Assembly (NCBI RefSeq): GCF_001012815.1
Contig: NZ_JYJP01000041.1
Coordinates: 1-64,000 of the forward strand
Length of the DNA stretch: 64,000 nt
DNA from: Vibrio mexicanus
GTDB taxonomy: Bacteria; Pseudomonadota; Gammaproteobacteria; Enterobacterales; Vibrionaceae
Direction of reading: 5' to 3'
Both the position numbers and the translations under genes were made by a program. Of this stretch, positions 39,725-49,283 are shown in pieces. Each line of letters begins with the position of its first letter. Within the stretch, counting starts at the first letter, position 1. The notes below the pieces were generated by a model. It worked only from the letters and a program-made list of their open reading frames with translations, was not told where the DNA came from and did not search any database.

Positions 39725-41268
39725 GTGCGCCTAGAAGTTTTATGTGAAGACCGCCTCGGGCTGACCCGTGAGCTGCTTGATATACTTGCCTCCAAAAACA
39801 TCGATCTTCGAGGTATCGAAATTGATGTAACCGGAATTATCTATCTAAACTGTCCCGATATCGACTTTGATACCTTCAGCGAATTAATGGCTGAAATACG
39901 CCGTATTGATGGTGTCCGCGACGTTCGAAAAATTCAGTTTATGCCTATAGAGAGGCATAACACCGAGCTTATCGCTCTATTGAATAATCTTCCCGATCCC
40001 GTGCTTGCGATTGACTTAAAAGGTCAAGTCGACATGGCGAACCATGCTGCGCTGAGTCTGTTTCAGAAAACCGAACAAGAGATTTTGAACGAGCAAATCT
40101 CAAGCATGCTGCCGGGCTTAACTTCTCTAAATGGGCAGAAGGTAACTGCGGCCGCCAGCGTGAAAATCTTGTGATAAACGGCTTAGACTACGTCATGGAA
40201 GTGATGCCAGTTTATATCTCTGGTGACTCTGAAGAGGCGACGTTGGCGAGTACCGTGATGATTATCCGCTCAAGCCAATCAGGACAAGCTTTTGAAGACA
40301 GTTTGCCTTTGCAAAATAACTTAGGTTTTGAGCATTTTGTTGGTGTGTCTAACCGCCATAAGGCGCTGATGAGCCAAGCGAAAAAACTGGCGATGCTCGA
40401 CCAACCTTTGCTGATCGAAGGTGAAACGGGCACCGGTAAAGAGATGCTTGCTAAGGCTTGCCACAATCGTTCAAACCGAGCGTCGTTCCCGTTTCTTGTA
40501 CTGAGCTGTGCTTCAATGCCTGATGATGTAGCGGAAACTGAGCTGTTCGGCCATGCCCCAGGTTCATTTAATCATGAACAAGGCCATAAAGGCATTTTTG
40601 AGCAAGCCAATGGTGGTACCGTCTTCTTGGACGAAATTGGTGAGATGAGCCCGCATTTGCAGATCAAACTTCTGCGTTTCCTTCAAGACGGCACGTTTAG
40701 ACGTGTTGGCGAAGAGCATGAAGTGCATGTAGATGTGCGCGTGATTGCGTCTACCCGTCATAAGTTAGCGGATTTAGCTGAATCTGGCGCATTCCGTGAA
40801 GATCTATTTTATCGCTTGAACGTTTTGACTCTGCGCATTCCACCGCTTCGTGAGCGCACCAACGATTTAGGTCCGCTGCTCGATTTGTTTATTAACAAGT
40901 ACACCAAGCAATTGGGTATGGCGAAACCAAGTATTGCAGACGAGCTACTCGATCAACTGGCAAATTATCCTTGGCCAGGAAACATGCGCCAACTCGATAA
41001 TATGGCCCTTCGAGCGCTGACTGAACTGCAAGATGAGCCTTTAAGTATTGAACTGTTCCACCTTCCTCAATTGGAAAACGTGGTTTCAACCAGTACTAGC
41101 ATCAACCTAGACGGCTCGTTAGATGACATTATGAAAGACTATGAGTCGCAAGTACTGGAGCGTCTTTATCAGTCCTTCCCATCCAGCCGTAAATTGGCTA
41201 AGCGTTTAAGTGTTTCACACACCTCGATTGCCAATAAGCTTCGTGATTACGGGATTCGCAAAAACTAA
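39725..41268 (+). CDS. tyrR: Transcriptional regulator TyrR, frameshifted
   Basis: Regulator of aromatic amino acid synthesis and transport. Domains: ACT (about 1-70, MRLEVLCEDRLGLTRELLDIL), PAS (about 78-140), AAA+ (GETGTGKE Walker A, FLDEIGEMSPHLQIKLLRFL Walker B region), and Fis-type helix-turn-helix (SSRKLAKRLSVSHTSIANKL). The GAFTGA loop is replaced (GHAPGSFNHEQG), as expected for TyrR, which acts with sigma-70. The frame breaks at TT 40118-40119; TTT restores GFNFSKWAEGN and a 514-residue protein, the normal length. Its stop codon overlaps the rimJ start by one base. Confidence 0.95.
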
Positions 41269-41846
41269 TGAGTGATTGCAGTACTCCAACTGAAGTGTTT
41301 GAGCGTATCGATGGTCTTATTTTACGTACCGCGCAGTTAAGCGATGCGTCGATGCTGGCGAATTATTTCAACAGCAACAAAGCCTATTTAGAGCCTTGGG
41401 AGCCAAAGCGTGAGGCAGCCTTTTTCTTGGAAACAGGCTGGGCGCAGCGCTTAATTAAACTCAATGAGCTGCACAGACTAGGGCTTGGTTACTACCTTGT
41501 GATTCAAGATGAAGAAACCAAAGAAATGCTAGGCACTATCTCTTTTAGTAACCTGAGTCGTTTCCCATTTCATGCGTGTAATGTGGGTTATTCACTGGCA
41601 GAATCTGCGCAGGGGAAAGGCATTATGCGCCGCTGTTTAGAGGTGGCAGTGAACTACATGTTTGAGATTCAAAACATGCATCGCATCATGGCTGGATACA
41701 TGCCATGCAATGAACGCAGTGCGAAAGTGCTGGAGGCATTGGGGTTCGAGAAGGAAGGTTACGCCAAAGATTACTTACTCATTAACGGGCAGTGGCAAGA
41801 TCACGTACTGACTGCGTTAGTGAATCCAAATTGGAGTGCAAAATAA
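41268..41846 (+). CDS. rimJ: RimJ-like N-acetyltransferase
   Basis: A 192-residue GNAT acetyltransferase. It matches E. coli RimJ, which acetylates the N-terminal alanine of ribosomal protein S5: LEPWEPKREAAFF, acetyl-CoA loop AESAQGKGIMRRCLE, HRIMAGYMPCNERSAKVLEALGF and EKEGYAKDYLLINGQWQDHVLTAL. The start codon overlaps the tyrR stop (TAATG). Confidence 0.92.
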   Translation: MSDCSTPTEVFERIDGLILRTAQLSDASMLANYFNSNKAYLEPWEPKREAAFFLETGWAQRLIKLNELHRLGLGYYLVIQDEETKEMLGTISFSNLSRFPFHACNVGYSLAESAQGKGIMRRCLEVAVNYMFEIQNMHRIMAGYMPCNERSAKVLEALGFEKEGYAKDYLLINGQWQDHVLTALVNPNWSAK

Positions 41847-41848
41847 TT

Positions 41849-42436
41849 ATGAGCGATCGTCTTACCCAGCAACTCAACTTATTGATGGAGCTTGATAAGC
41901 TTAAATCTGTGTTGCGACGTACACGTGTAAAGAGTGCAGAGAAGCGTTTAGAAAACAGTGCAGAGCACAGTTGGCATGTGGCGTTAATGGCTATCTTGAT
42001 GCAAGAGCATGCAAATGAAGACGTGGATATTACGCGCGTCGTTAAAATGTTACTGCTGCATGACATTGTAGAGATCGATGCGGGCGATACTTTCGTTTAT
42101 GATGTTGCCGCTTCTGCGGAGCAAGAACAAAAAGAGCTAGACGCCGCAAAAAGGCTGTTTGGCATGTTACCCCAAGACCAAGGCGATGAGTTAATGTCGC
42201 TTTGGTTAGAATTCGAATCTGCCCAGAGTGCAGATGCCAAGTTCGGTAAAGCGCTGGATAGAATTATACCGATGCTTTTGAACTACCATAATGATGGGCA
42301 GAGTTGGAAAGAACATGGCGTAACAAAGCAGCAAGCATTAACGGTTAACCGCCGTATAGGCGACGGTTCAAGCGTACTTTGGGACAAAGCCCAACAAATG
42401 ATCGAAGAAGCCGCAGAAAAAGGCTGGCTTCAATAA
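41849..42436 (+). CDS. HD-domain phosphohydrolase (YfbR/HDDC2-like)
   Basis: A 195-residue metal-dependent phosphohydrolase: ENSAEHSWHVALMA supplies the first His, and LLLHDIVEIDAGD carries the HD pair. Relatives are 5'-deoxynucleotidases. The start MSDRLTQQLN lies two bases after the rimJ stop; a longer frame from 41792 would overlap rimJ by 55 bases and is rejected. It is followed twelve bases later by the DUF2947 gene. Confidence 0.9.
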   Translation: MSDRLTQQLNLLMELDKLKSVLRRTRVKSAEKRLENSAEHSWHVALMAILMQEHANEDVDITRVVKMLLLHDIVEIDAGDTFVYDVAASAEQEQKELDAAKRLFGMLPQDQGDELMSLWLEFESAQSADAKFGKALDRIIPMLLNYHNDGQSWKEHGVTKQQALTVNRRIGDGSSVLWDKAQQMIEEAAEKGWLQ

Positions 42437-42448
42437 CGAGGAAAATCA

Positions 42449-42922
42449 ATGTCGTATTTACCTTTGGATCAATACCAAAGAAAGTGGATATTCACACATC
42501 AATCAATGCCTATTCCAGAGGCAGAACTAGCTGAAATTAAGCCAATGGATCAAGCACGTTCGGCGCAGCTTTGGAAAGAAAATATCAGTGCTCAAAGCCC
42601 AGATTCTGAGCGTTTGAGTTCGAGTGATTGGCCAATGAAAGCCGCTAATTGGATCGATGAAATCAATTGGATGGCAAATTGGGAAGACGACGATTTAGGT
42701 TTACCAGAAGAGCTGTTAGAACATCTGGATTGGCAAGATGATGTGACGGTTTACTTCTGCTATGAAAAGTACAATGTTATTGAGACCAAGTGGAGTATCT
42801 TCAAGAAGCATTGGAAAAACTTCCTGTTTTATGATGACGGCCCAATCTTGATAGGGCGTCGCAGAAAACAAGCATTATGGTTTGATAGTGAAGGCCAAGT
42901 GAAATTGGGATATAGAAACTAG
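42449..42922 (+). CDS. DUF2947 family protein
   Basis: A 157-residue Trp-rich, acidic, soluble protein (WPMKAANWIDEINWMANWEDDD, FLFYDDGPILIGRRRKQALWF). It matches DUF2947, found in vibrios and relatives, function unknown. It is the last gene of the tyrR-rimJ-HD run. GAGG lies eight bases before the ATG. Confidence 0.88.
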   Translation: MSYLPLDQYQRKWIFTHQSMPIPEAELAEIKPMDQARSAQLWKENISAQSPDSERLSSSDWPMKAANWIDEINWMANWEDDDLGLPEELLEHLDWQDDVTVYFCYEKYNVIETKWSIFKKHWKNFLFYDDGPILIGRRRKQALWFDSEGQVKLGYRN

Positions 42923-42924
42923 TA

Positions 42925-42952
42925 AAAAGCAGCCACTCGGCTGCTTTTTTCG
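42925..42952 (+). terminator. Rho-independent terminator
   Basis: GCAGCC/GGCTGC stem, ACTC loop, TTTTTT tail, directly after the DUF2947 stop. Confidence 0.9.
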
Positions 42953-43082
42953 TTTCTTTAATTAATTCCACATTTTTTGCGTTTAGAGTGTGATGATAAT
43001 TCCATAATTTACAGTGCGTTGTGAAAAATCTCTATGTGATGATAGTCTGAACAAATAAGAACAGGTTAATCATGGATATGGA

Positions 43083-43265
43083 ATGTCTTTAGAAAAAGCA
43101 GTACCTGAGCTAAAAAAGGCTTTCTACGCTCAGATTCAGTCACTTCAAACTACTTCAGAGCCAAATACAAGCTCGACACTCGACCTTCTCACCAAAGAGG
43201 AGATTAAAGAGCTTGAAGCGTTATGGGTAGAATGGAACGTCTACAAACGTAAACAAGGCGTTTAG
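43083..43265 (+). CDS. Small hypothetical protein (60 residues)
   Basis: Short soluble, helical, mildly acidic protein ending EALWVEWNVYKRKQGV, with the Leu/Glu-rich segment LLTKEEIKELEALWVEW. GGA lies just before the ATG. No family is recognised. It stands alone between the DUF2947 terminator and the GGDEF gene. Confidence 0.55.
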   Translation: MSLEKAVPELKKAFYAQIQSLQTTSEPNTSSTLDLLTKEEIKELEALWVEWNVYKRKQGV

Positions 43266-43412
43266 TATTCAGCGACGATTTTAACTTTCCTCTCTTTCTT
43301 AACCTTGCCAACGCTTAATCTCACCAACGTACGTTCACTTTTCTTCTAGAATTGAGTAAGTGGGTCGCGCTTTGCGGCTATTTACCTTTTATTTCCGAAC
43401 TAGGAAGTAAGT

Positions 43413-44412
43413 ATGGATAGAAAAGTCCTCGAATTAATCGTTAATATTACCGAACAGAAAAACTCAGATGCACTCGTTCAGTGCTTGCTGGAAACGTTAT
43501 CTGAGATCCTACCAGCAAACTATGTCACCCTTTACCGATTAGATCCTAAAGCCAACATTGAAGTGGTTGCATCCATCGAAAAAGCCGATCTCCCGGCGAC
43601 GGTGACGGACAAAAAAGGTTTGAATGAACAAAAAATCGTCGGTTTGGAAACGTCTTTTACGCGTGAGGGTGTGTTTGTCGAACAGCTCAGTGATGAGTAT
43701 TGGTGTGTAAATTACTCTCTTCAAATTGGCGACAATGCCATGCTGGTACTAAGCTTGGGCTAACCAGTCTCCCCTCGGGTTACGAATTGCTCATTCAAGG
43801 TTTTCTCAGTATCTACAAAAATTACCATAGTGTGCTGCTTCAAAGTGAAAAAGACTCTCTTACAGGCTCTTTAATCGCCGAACGTTTGAAGAGCGATGCC
43901 GCCTAATTACTGGTGCGCTACTCGATGAAATGGCTGGGGAGGAAGGTGCAGCCAGTAGCCGTGGTTTGTGGATGGCGATTATGGATATCGATCACTTTAA
44001 ACGGGTTAATGATCAGTTTGGCCATTTGATTGGTGATGAAGTGCTTCTGATGTTCGCGCAATGTATGCGGGATTTCTTCACTGAGGGCGAAGAGTTGTTT
44101 CGATTTGGTGGAGAAGAGTTCGTGGTGATTTTGGATCTTGAATCGCAATGTTCTGTGAACCGTCGGCTTGAGTCGTTTAGAAGGCACATTGAGTCGCATG
44201 TTTTTCCTCAAATCGAACACATTACCGTGAGTATTGGCGTTTGTTACATGGAAGCCCATACCTACTTGCCAACCATTCTCGATAGAGCGGATCGAGCCTT
44301 GTATTACGCCAAAGAAAATGGCCGTAATCAGGTACGAAATTACGACGTTTTACTCAAGAGAGGGGAGATTGTCGAAGCCTCAAATGATGATAACGATGTA
44401 GAACTGTTTTAA
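43413..44412 (+). CDS. GAF-GGDEF diguanylate cyclase, two frameshifts
   Basis: N-terminal GAF-like domain (about 1-150) and C-terminal GGDEF domain with FRFGGEEFVVIL (active-site GGEEF), MDIDHFKRVNDQFGHLIGD and ADRALYYAKENGRNQV. The RxxD product-inhibition site is absent. Breaks: GGG at 43757-43759 should be GGGG (VLSLGLTSLPSGYELL), and the C at 43867 should be CC (SLTGLFNRRTFEERCRLI). The corrected protein has 333 residues. It should make cyclic di-GMP, opposite in sign to the HD-GYP protein upstream. Confidence 0.87.
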
Positions 44413-44489
44413 GCCACGCGACTAATGCTATATCATTATGAAAATTTCACATGTTGACTTGTAAGATTTGAATGATGCTATGCCTTGAA

Positions 44490-44508
44490 ATTGTTATAGT
44501 ATAACAAT
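44490..44508. promoter_or_regulatory. Zur-like box upstream of ribA
   Basis: Perfect 19-bp palindrome ATTGTTATAGTATAACAAT. The core TGTTATA-N-TATAACA is identical to the gammaproteobacterial Zur consensus. It lies 70 bases before the ribA start and about 78 bases after the GGDEF stop, in a promoter-like AT-rich stretch. Confidence 0.7.
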
Positions 44509-44577
44509 ATATTGTGACCAAGTACGTAGCGTCGTACAGTTGTACAGATTATAAAAAAGTATCGAGTGAGTAGAGAT

Positions 44578-45179
44578 ATGGCGGAGATTAGAGCCAGAGT
44601 AGACTTCAGAGTCGGAAGTAAAAGTGATATAGACGCAGAGCTCTTGTCATTTCACGGTCTAAAAACAGACAAGGAACATGTTGCCATTATCTTTAGGCAG
44701 GCGGATTCAACCCAAGAAGCGCCACTAGTACGCATGCACTCAGAGTGTTTAACGGGAGATGTTTTCCATTCGTCTCGCTGTGATTGTGGTGAACAGTTAG
44801 ATGAGACGATTAACTTAATGGGCGAAGTGGGGGCATTATCCTTTACTTGCGCCAAGAAGGTCGTGGAATCGGGCTCTACAACAAAATAGACGCCTACAAA
44901 CTGCAAAGTGAAGGTATGAATACGTACGAAGCGAATAACCACTTAGGATTTGGCGATGATTTACGCGATTTTACCGAAGCTGGTCAGATGCTATCAGCGC
45001 TTGGAATAAAGAAAGTCCGCTTAGTCACCAACAACCCAAAGAAGATTAAATCCTTGAAAGACCAAGGCATTGAAATCGAAGAAGTTGTCAATACCTCCGC
45101 TCATGTTAAGCAAGGCAACGAGAGCTATCTAGCGGCTAAAGTGTCTCATGGTAAACACAACCTCAAGCTGACCAAGTAG
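44578..45179 (+). CDS. ribA: GTP cyclohydrolase II, frameshifted
   Basis: First enzyme of riboflavin synthesis; opens GTP to a diaminopyrimidine. The Zn-binding cysteines ([21 protein letters not shown]), the catalytic [17 protein letters not shown], and [13 protein letters not shown] and [11 protein letters not shown] are present. The frame breaks in a run of five G at 44829-44833; a sixth G restores [16 protein letters not shown] and a 200-residue protein of normal length. The start is [13 protein letters not shown] at 44566 is an alternative. A Zur-like palindrome lies upstream, which would tie this zinc enzyme to zinc status. Confidence 0.92.
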
Positions 45180-45210
45180 CATTTTTGCAAAACATATCAG
45201 TACATTGACA

Positions 45211-45238
45211 AAAACCTCACTTATGTGAGGTTTTTTTG
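45211..45238 (+). terminator. ribA terminator
   Basis: CCTCAC/GTGAGG stem, TTAT loop, TTTTTTT tail. Confidence 0.9.
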
Positions 45239-45296
45239 TAACTAGTGTTGAAAATAAATTGTAACTTTGTATTATTGCGGCGTATTAAATAAAACT

Positions 45297-45315
45297 GATA
45301 ATAATTCTCGTTAAT
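45297..45315. promoter_or_regulatory. Probable Fur box
   Basis: GATAATAATTCTCGTTAAT, a good match to the 19-bp Fur box (GATAATGATAATCATTATC), 36 bases before the imelysin start. It fits iron repression of the imelysin cluster. Confidence 0.65.
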
Positions 45316-45351
45316 AATATCAATTACAATAAGCTCAACAAGGACGACAAT

Positions 45352-46608
45352 ATGACTGGTAAATTTGCCATTATTCCTTCTCTCGCTGTTACAGCTTTCG
45401 CTTTCAATGCCTCAGCAGCAACAGTGACACAAGAACAAGTCGTTGAGCATTATGCGGATATTGCTCACGCAGTTTTCGCTGATGCTCTAGTGACGGCTAA
45501 AACACTTGATCAATCGATTGACCAATTCCTAGCGGCGCCATCGGCGAAAGGCTTTGAAGACGTTAAGCAAGCTTGGATCGATTCTCGCGTACCATACCAA
45601 CAGTCTGAAGTATTCCGTTTTGGTAACGCAATTGTTGATGACTGGGAAGGTCAGCTAAACGCTTGGCCGCTTGATGAAGGTCTTATCGATTATGTTGCGG
45701 CAGACTACCAACACGAATTGGGTAACGAAGGGGCAAGCGCGAATATCGTAGCGAATAGCACGATCCAAATCGGCTCAGAAGTATTGGAAGTCAAAGAAAT
45801 TACACCAAAACTGATTGCGGATTTGAATGAAGTTGGCGGCTCTGAAGCGAACGTTGCTTCTGGCTACCATGCGATTGAATTCTTGCTTTGGGGTCAAGAC
45901 CTAAACGGTACTAACGCTGGTGCAGGTCAGCGTGCCTACACAGATTTTGCTAAAGGCAGTGCATGTACGAATGGTAACTGTGACCGTCGTGGTGAATATC
46001 TTAAAGCAGCGTCACAGCTTCTTATTCAAGATCTAGAGTGGATGGAAAAGCAGTGGTCAGCATCAGAGAAGAACAACTACCGCCAAGAACTACTGGCAGA
46101 CAGCAGCGATCAAGGTCTGCGTAAAATGCTATTTGGTATGGGTTCACTTTCTTTAGGTGAACTGGCGGGCGAGCGTATGAAGGTTGCACTAGAAGCCAAC
46201 TCAACAGAAGACGAGCACGATTGTTTCTCAGACAACACGCACAACTCTCACTACTACAACGAGCAAGGCATCTACAATGTCTACACTGGTTTGTACAAGC
46301 GTGAAGATGGTACTTTGTTATCTGGTCCAAGCCTACATCAACTAGTTAAGCAAAAAGACCCGCAGGCAGCGAAAGAGATTCAAAAGCAGTTTGATCAAAC
46401 ACGTAGCCAAGTAGGTCTATTGGTGTCTTCAGCTGAGAAGAACAACCAACATTTCGACCAGCTTATCGCATCTGGTAACGCTCAAGGTAATGCACTCGTT
46501 AATGAAACCATTTTTGCTCTAGTGGCTCAAACGGCTTCTATTGAACGTGCAGCAGGCATTATCGGTATCGACAGCCTAAACCCAGATACGGCTGACCACG
46601 AGTTTTAA
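45352..46608 (+). CDS. Imelysin family iron-regulated protein (ICMP/IrpA-like)
   Basis: A 418-residue exported protein: signal peptide about 1-22 (AVTAFAFNASA), then an all-helical double-bundle imelysin fold. The GxHxxE motif is present (ASGYHAIEFLLWGQDL), as are the early QSEVFRFGN and late GVRGSL-like region (RKMLFGMGSLSLGELAGERM). Imelysins are iron-regulated and thought to act in iron handling at the cell surface; the old peptidase assignment (M75) is doubtful. A Fur box precedes it. Its cluster continues with a cytochrome, a second imelysin and DUF1513. Confidence 0.93.
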   Translation: MTGKFAIIPSLAVTAFAFNASAATVTQEQVVEHYADIAHAVFADALVTAKTLDQSIDQFLAAPSAKGFEDVKQAWIDSRVPYQQSEVFRFGNAIVDDWEGQLNAWPLDEGLIDYVAADYQHELGNEGASANIVANSTIQIGSEVLEVKEITPKLIADLNEVGGSEANVASGYHAIEFLLWGQDLNGTNAGAGQRAYTDFAKGSACTNGNCDRRGEYLKAASQLLIQDLEWMEKQWSASEKNNYRQELLADSSDQGLRKMLFGMGSLSLGELAGERMKVALEANSTEDEHDCFSDNTHNSHYYNEQGIYNVYTGLYKREDGTLLSGPSLHQLVKQKDPQAAKEIQKQFDQTRSQVGLLVSSAEKNNQHFDQLIASGNAQGNALVNETIFALVAQTASIERAAGIIGIDSLNPDTADHEF

Positions 46609-46636
46609 GCACCAGTTTGGTTAGTTTAACTCGTTG

Positions 46637-46668
46637 TAGAAAGGGCTGTTAAAGCCCTTTCTTCTCTC
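46637..46668 (+). terminator. Hairpin after the first imelysin gene
   Basis: GAAAGGGCT/AGCCCTTTC stem with GTTAA loop, followed by a mixed pyrimidine tract. It may reduce readthrough to the downstream three genes. Confidence 0.7.
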
Positions 46669-46773
46669 TTTCTTTTCGTTAACGACAAACTCTATACGAC
46701 TACAGAGCAGCGACAAACAATAACAACGAACTGCCTAAATAAGTCGCACACCAATCTGTTATGGAAGATACAG

Positions 46774-48183
46774 ATGAGCATGTTCACTGAGAATCAATTC
46801 ATGAAAACAACTTTTCTAGCTTGTTTACTAATCGTCACTTCAATGAGCGTTTCTGCTTATGATAAGAAGTCTGGCGGGGGAACAAGTGTCAAAAAAGAGG
46901 GTGCGAACGCCTTCTCACTGCCGGCAGGCAATTTGCCAATGAGCAAACGCTTAGACTTCAGCGTCGGTAATAGCTTTTTCAGAAACCCTTGGGTGCAAGC
47001 GCCAGCATCGACAGATGCAAGAGACGGTTTGGGCCCGCTATTTAATACTAATGGGTGTCAAAACTGCCACATTAAAGATGGCCGAGGTCACGCACCTGAG
47101 CCAAGTGACCGAAATGCGGTTTCTATGCTGGTTCGATTGAGTATTCCGGCCACAACGCCAGAGCAAAAAGAGGAGGTAATTCTATCGGGTGTGATTCCAG
47201 AACCTACCTATGGTGGTCAGCTACAAGACTTTGCACTGCCAGACGAAAAACCGGAAGGCCGAATTCAGATCGTCTATGAACCATATCCGGTAGTCTTTGA
47301 AGACGGAACCGTGGTTGAGCTGCGTAAGCCGCTACTGTCTATCACTGATTTGGGTTACGGACCAATGCATCCAGACACCTTAATGTCGGCCCGTGTTGCA
47401 CCGCCAATGATTGGTCTTGGTCTAATAGAAAGTATCCCAGATGAAACCCTACTTGCTTGGGTTGAAGAGCAGAAAAAGGGGTCCGATGGCTTATCGGGTA
47501 AAGTGAACAAAGTGCTTGATGTACAAACCGGTGAGCTCGCTATTGGGCGATTTGGCTGGAAAGCAGGTCAACCAAACCTTATGCAGCAAAATGCGGCCGC
47601 ATTTAATGGTGACCTTGGTTTAACAAGCGAACTATTTCCAAATGAGAACTGTACGACAAAGCAAGAGCTTTGCGAGACATTACCCAACGGTGGTCATCCA
47701 GAGGTGAGTGAGAATATCTTAGACTTTGTTGAATTCTACTCGCAGCATTTGGCGGTCCCAATTCGTCGTAATGTGAACGACCCCAAAGTGAAATTGGGTC
47801 AGGAACTGTTTGTCCAAGCAGGTTGTGAAAGCTGCCATAAAGTGAATGTGAAAACTAAGGTTCGCGAAGACCTTCCAGCGCTTTCCAATCAGCTAATTCA
47901 TCCTTATACCGATCTGTTGCTCCATGATATGGGTGAAGGGTTAGCAGACAACCGACCTGAGTATCTAGCCAATGGCAGAGAGTGGCGAACTGCGCCACTA
48001 TGGGGATTGGGTTACACAAAAGAAGTGAACGGTCATACAACGTTACTTCACGATGGACGAGCTCGAGATGCGCTTGAAGCAGTACTTTGGCATGGCGGTG
48101 AAGCAGAGTCGGCGAAGCAGGCAGTACTAGGATTTGATAAAGAGAAGCGAGAAGCCTTGGTCGCTTTCTTGAACTCTTTATAA
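46774..48183 (+). CDS. Di-haem c-type cytochrome, DUF1111 (thiol oxidoreductase-like)
   Basis: Exported 469-residue cytochrome with two haem sites: CQNCH (about residue 95) and CESCH (about residue 354), plus GHTTLLHDGRARDALEAVLWHGGEAE near the C-terminus as in MauG-like and DUF1111 proteins. The signal peptide core is FLACLLIVTSMSVSA. The ATG at 46774 has GGAAG upstream; an ATG at 46801 (MKTTFLACLL) would give a more typical signal peptide. It usually pairs with imelysins in iron-linked operons. Confidence 0.9.
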   Translation: MSMFTENQFMKTTFLACLLIVTSMSVSAYDKKSGGGTSVKKEGANAFSLPAGNLPMSKRLDFSVGNSFFRNPWVQAPASTDARDGLGPLFNTNGCQNCHIKDGRGHAPEPSDRNAVSMLVRLSIPATTPEQKEEVILSGVIPEPTYGGQLQDFALPDEKPEGRIQIVYEPYPVVFEDGTVVELRKPLLSITDLGYGPMHPDTLMSARVAPPMIGLGLIESIPDETLLAWVEEQKKGSDGLSGKVNKVLDVQTGELAIGRFGWKAGQPNLMQQNAAAFNGDLGLTSELFPNENCTTKQELCETLPNGGHPEVSENILDFVEFYSQHLAVPIRRNVNDPKVKLGQELFVQAGCESCHKVNVKTKVREDLPALSNQLIHPYTDLLLHDMGEGLADNRPEYLANGREWRTAPLWGLGYTKEVNGHTTLLHDGRARDALEAVLWHGGEAESAKQAVLGFDKEKREALVAFLNSL

Positions 48184-48201
48184 CGGTAGTGGAGACTGAA
48201 C

Positions 48202-49283
48202 ATGAAAAAGTATTCTTTGGTTAGTCTTGGCTGCACACTTTCCGCTTCGTTATTGCTAGTGGGGTGTCAGTCTATGGAAACTGAAGCCCAGCCACGCGTT
48301 CAACTTTATGCTGAAAAAGTTAACGCTAAAACAGTGGATGCTCCTACTAACAGCATTGAGGCTGTGCATAGTTTGCAATGGCATTCGGCACAGCGATTCT
48401 TGTCTGCGAGTCAAGCGCAAGCTCGGAGTGGCAAGCATGGTGTCAAACCCAAGAGATGCAAGACGCAGAACTAAAAGCTCAATGGCAAGAAACGATCTCG
48501 GCATGGATGTATTTGCAAGGGCAGGAACGTGGGCCTGAGGCAGCGTTGGAGCAGAGTTGGAATATTCAGTTCTGGCCCGATAAGAAAAACACCACCGGCA
48601 GAAAAATGTTCGAGCTCGCAAAGCAGGACAAAACTTGGCAAGTCGAAGAGATCGCCAATCAAAGCGTCACAGTACAGGGAATTGGGTCGATAGAGTGGTT
48701 GCTGTTTGACAGCTCCGCAGAGCGATATAGCAAAACAGAGATATGTCAGCTCGGGGTGCCAATTTCTCAAAATATTGAGAACAACGCGAGCTTGATTGAA
48801 CAAGCTTGGCGCGTTAATCCTTGGAATGGCCTGGACGATAAGAAGTGGCACAGCGAGTATTTGTCTCTCATTACAAATCAACTTGATTACAGTATGAAGA
48901 AGATGAGCCGTCCATTAGCCAAACCGGGTAAGCCCAGAGCCTACTTTGCGGAGTCATGGCGCTCTGGAACTTCTCTATCTCAATTGGAAAAAAATATCGA
49001 AGCAATGCAAGCGCTTTACTTTGCCAACGGTATGGGTCTAGATAACATACTAAGGAAAAGAGGGCGCGATGAACTTGCCAGCCTCATTTCACATCAGTTT
49101 CAAGTGACGCTGGAGACTTGGCCAGAGCAGCAGAGCATGTTCGATCTTCTACAGTCAAAATCGGGCTACCAATATTTGATGGCGCAATACAACAAACTTG
49201 AACAGCTCCATTATTACATGACAGAAGAAGTGGCGATCGAGTTGGGTATTGTCATTGGGTTTAATGCAACCGATGGCGATTGA
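48202..49283 (+). CDS. Second imelysin family protein, lipoprotein, frameshifted
   Basis: The N-terminus has a lipobox (LLLVGC, Cys about 22). The C-terminal piece has the imelysin features GIGSIEWLLFD, SWRSGTSLSQLEKNIEAMQALYF and GMGLDNILRKRG. The two pieces are in different frames, consistent with one missing base between about 48405 and 48425, after RFLSASQAQ and before SEWQAWCQTQ; I cannot place it exactly. The corrected length is about 360 residues. GGAG precedes the ATG. Confidence 0.82.
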
